Source: Astropecten irregularis | Lineage: Eukaryota; Echinodermata; Asteroidea; Paxillosida; Astropectinidae | NCBI GenBank assembly: GCA_963971285.1 | Contig: OZ020246.1 | Location: 16,599,217 to 16,663,216, forward strand | Direction: 5' to 3' | DNA: 64,000 bases | In this document: one piece after another, positions 62,140 to 64,000 of the stretch | Layout of the letters: each line of letters opens with the position of its first letter | How positions within the stretch are numbered: position 1 is the first letter of the stretch | The notes under the pieces: model-generated | What the model saw: only the letters and a program-made list of their open reading frames with translations | The model's database searches: none | What the model was told of the DNA's origin: nothing | Position numbers and translations under genes: made by a program

Positions 62140-62649
62140 TTAAGGAGATGGGAAGGATGACAGTAAGGGGATTGGAACGATGGCAGTGAGGGGATGGGAA
62201 GGATGACAGAAAGGGGATGGGAGGAATAACAGGTAGGGGATCGGAAGAATGACAGTAAGGGGATGGGAAGGATGACAGTAAGGGGATGGGAAGGATGACA
62301 GTAAGGGGATGGGAATGACGACAGTAAGGGGATGGGAAGGACGACAGTATGGGGATGGGAAGGACGACAGTAAGGGGATGGGAAGGATGACAGTAAGGGG
62401 ATGGGAAGGACGACAGTAAGGGGGTGGGAAGGACGACAGTAAGGAGATGGGAAGGAAGACAGTAGGGGGATGGGAAGGGTGAGAGTAGGGGGATGGGAAG
62501 GATGACAGTAAGGGGATGGGATGGATGACTCTAAGGGGATGGGAAGGATGACAATAGGGGGATGGGAAGGATGACAGTAAGAGAAAGAGAAGGATGACAG
62601 TGAGAGGATGTGAAGGATGACAATAAGGAGATCAGAAGGATGACAGTAA

Positions 62650-62735
62650 GAGTTGATGCAACTTGCTCCTACTCACACAATACTTTCCCTGTTGCCATGG
62701 AATAGTGAACATCACAGTCAGGGTCCTCTGGTGAC
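62650..62735 (+). repeat. Truncated module, copy R14
   Basis: Duplicate of R6 with the same TGAC breakpoint. Confidence 0.9.
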
Positions 62736-63085
62736 AGCAAGGGGATGGGAAGGATGACAGTAAGGGGATGGGAGGAATAACAGGTAGGGGATCGGAAGAA
62801 TGACAGTAAGGGGATGGGAAGGATGACAGTAAGGGGATGGGAAGGACGACAGTAAGGGGGTGGGAAGGACGACAGTAAGGAGATGGGAAGGAAGACAGTA
62901 GGGGGATGGGAAGGGTGAGAGTAGGGGGATGGGAAGGATGACAGTAAGGGGATGGGATTGATGACTCTAAGGGGATGGGAAGGATGACAATAGGGGGATG
63001 GGAAGGATGACAGTAAGAGAAAGAGAAGGATGACAGTGAGAGGATGTGAAGGATGACAATAAGGAGATCAGAAGGATGACAGTAA

Positions 63086-63171
63086 GAGTTGATGCAACTT
63101 GCTCCTACTCACACAATACTTTCCCTGTTGCCATGGAATAGTGAACATCACAGTCAGGGTCCTCTGGTGAC
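63086..63171 (+). repeat. Truncated module, copy R15
   Basis: Duplicate of R7 with the same TGAC breakpoint. Confidence 0.9.
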
Positions 63172-63503
63172 AGCAAGGGGATGGGAAGGATGACAGTAAG
63201 GGGATGGGAGGAATAACAGGTAGGGGATCGGAAGAATGACAGTAAGGGGATGGGAAGGATGACAGTAAGGGGATGGGAAGGATGACAGTAAGGGGATGGG
63301 AAGGACGACAGTACAGTAAGGGGGTGGGAAGGACGACAGTAAGGAGATGAGAAGGAAGACAGTAAGGGGATGGGATGGATGACTCTAAGGGGATGGGAAG
63401 GATGGCAATAGGGGGATGGGAAGGATGACAGTAAGAGAAAGAGAAGGATTACAGTGAGAGGATGTGAAGGATGACAATAAGGAGATAAGAAGGATGCCAG
63501 TAA

Positions 63504-63901
63504 GAGTTGATGCAACTTGCTCCTACTCACACAATACTTTCCCTGTTGCCATGGAATAGTGAACATCACAGTCAGGGTCCTCTGGTGACTTCGCAGAAAC
63601 ATCTTATAGATTTGAACATGAATCATTCTGGGTCGAGTTTGTGGAGGGAAGTGGATCATCTCGGGGTTCTCAGCAGTTGGTATGGACTACAAGGTTGATG
63701 TCATCCTCCTCAATATCCGAGTACATTCTATTTCAATAGAGAAAACAATTTTAAGACATTGTTGCAGTCAAACAGAAAAATTATATGTAACTGATTGTAC
63801 GTGTGATTGACACCAGAAACTGATGATTCTCGCCAAGATATTTTGTTTGTCAGCAAGCAAGAAAATATTTCTTTTGCACGGATAGAGATGGCAAGGGCGG
63901 T
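63504..63901 (+). repeat. Complex module, copy R16 (type b)
   Basis: Duplicate of R8 without the two private one-base changes. About 100 bp of 23-bp array follow before the window ends. Confidence 0.92.
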
Positions 63902-64000
63902 CTAAAGGAGATGGGAAGGATGACAGTAAGGGGATTGGAACGATGGCAGTGAGGGGATGGGAAGGATGACAGTAAGGGGATGGGAAGAATAACAGGTAGG

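Larger units (their letters stand above)
48877..64000 (+). repeat. 23-bp GA-rich tandem array block, right arm, interrupted by module copies
   Basis: Units GGGGATGGGAAGGATGACAG followed by TAA, the reverse complement of the left arrays. It fills the space between module copies R1 to R16 and runs off the window. Common variants are GGGTGACAG, GACGACAG, AAGAAGGATG, TAGGGGGATGG, and irregular inserts such as ATTAGGGG and GAATAACAGGTAGGGGATC. Minus-strand open frames up to 438 codons arise by reading all three frames of a 23-bp unit without stops. The block is strongly purine-rich on this strand over 15 kb. Confidence 0.95.
58021..64000. repeat. 7.4-kb segmental tandem duplication, copy 2 (runs off window)
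   Basis: Starts with GATGACAGTAAGGGATGGG, matching the sequence near 50631. By eye it is almost identical to copy 1 through 63.9 kb, including every array variant checked between R3 and R8. It is incomplete at the window edge. Confidence 0.85.

Noticed and set aside
51307..62140. Minus-strand open frames of 374-438 codons (PSPYCHPSHP-type repeats) starting in module copies
   Set aside because: They read through a 23-bp unit lacking stops in all minus frames. The identical proteins in different places result from recent segmental duplication, not conservation.

Overview
The window is non-coding, highly repetitive eukaryotic DNA. I find no gene I would defend: no rRNA, tRNA or conserved protein domain, and every long open frame lies inside a tandem array and is explained by repeat arithmetic. 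Short-period satellites in higher-order arrays, plus two elements with 3-bp TWA target duplications (PIF/Harbinger-like), suggest a nuclear animal genome. A marine invertebrate such as a mollusc is only a guess. The setting looks like heterochromatin or another satellite-rich block.

Layout. (1) 1-28103 and 30012-30660: one 54-bp satellite, about 532 monomers. The first 28,080 bp are exactly 520 x 54 with no net indel. It is organised in 12-, 28-, 43- and 47-monomer blocks, and a 180-monomer (9,720 bp) unit is present twice in tandem. (2) 28104-30011: a 1,908-bp element with long hairpin-forming terminal inverted repeats and a TAA target duplication, inserted in the satellite. (3) 30661-34737: 23-bp CT-rich arrays alternating with a roughly 395-bp complex module (copies L3, L2, L1). 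A 355-bp TTA-flanked element sits in the outer array. (4) 34738-38292: a single-copy-like segment, a short 27-bp array, a spacer, then 88 phase-perfect copies of a 28-bp repeat. (5) 38293-45597: the centre, with AT-rich sequence, a C-tract array (12/43 bp), a 35-bp array of about 101 copies, and 2.3 kb of non-repetitive DNA. (6) 45598-48876: the reverse complement of block 4, but with about 3 copies of the 28-bp repeat and about 72 of the 27-bp repeat. (7) 48877-64000: the reverse complement of block 3, enlarged by further duplication into 16 module copies, including a 7.4-kb tandem duplication.

The most interesting structure is therefore a very large inverted duplication, roughly 30.66-38.3 kb against 45.6-52.7 kb. 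Its arms share the same ordered parts but have expanded different repeats: the 28-bp array in the left arm, and the 27-bp array plus module ladder in the right. The 27- and 28-bp repeats are related and both carry a GGGC-CTTT-GCCC stem-loop. Nothing here acts as a gene system. What can be read is a history of array growth, inversion, conversion and insertion. All identities were judged by eye.
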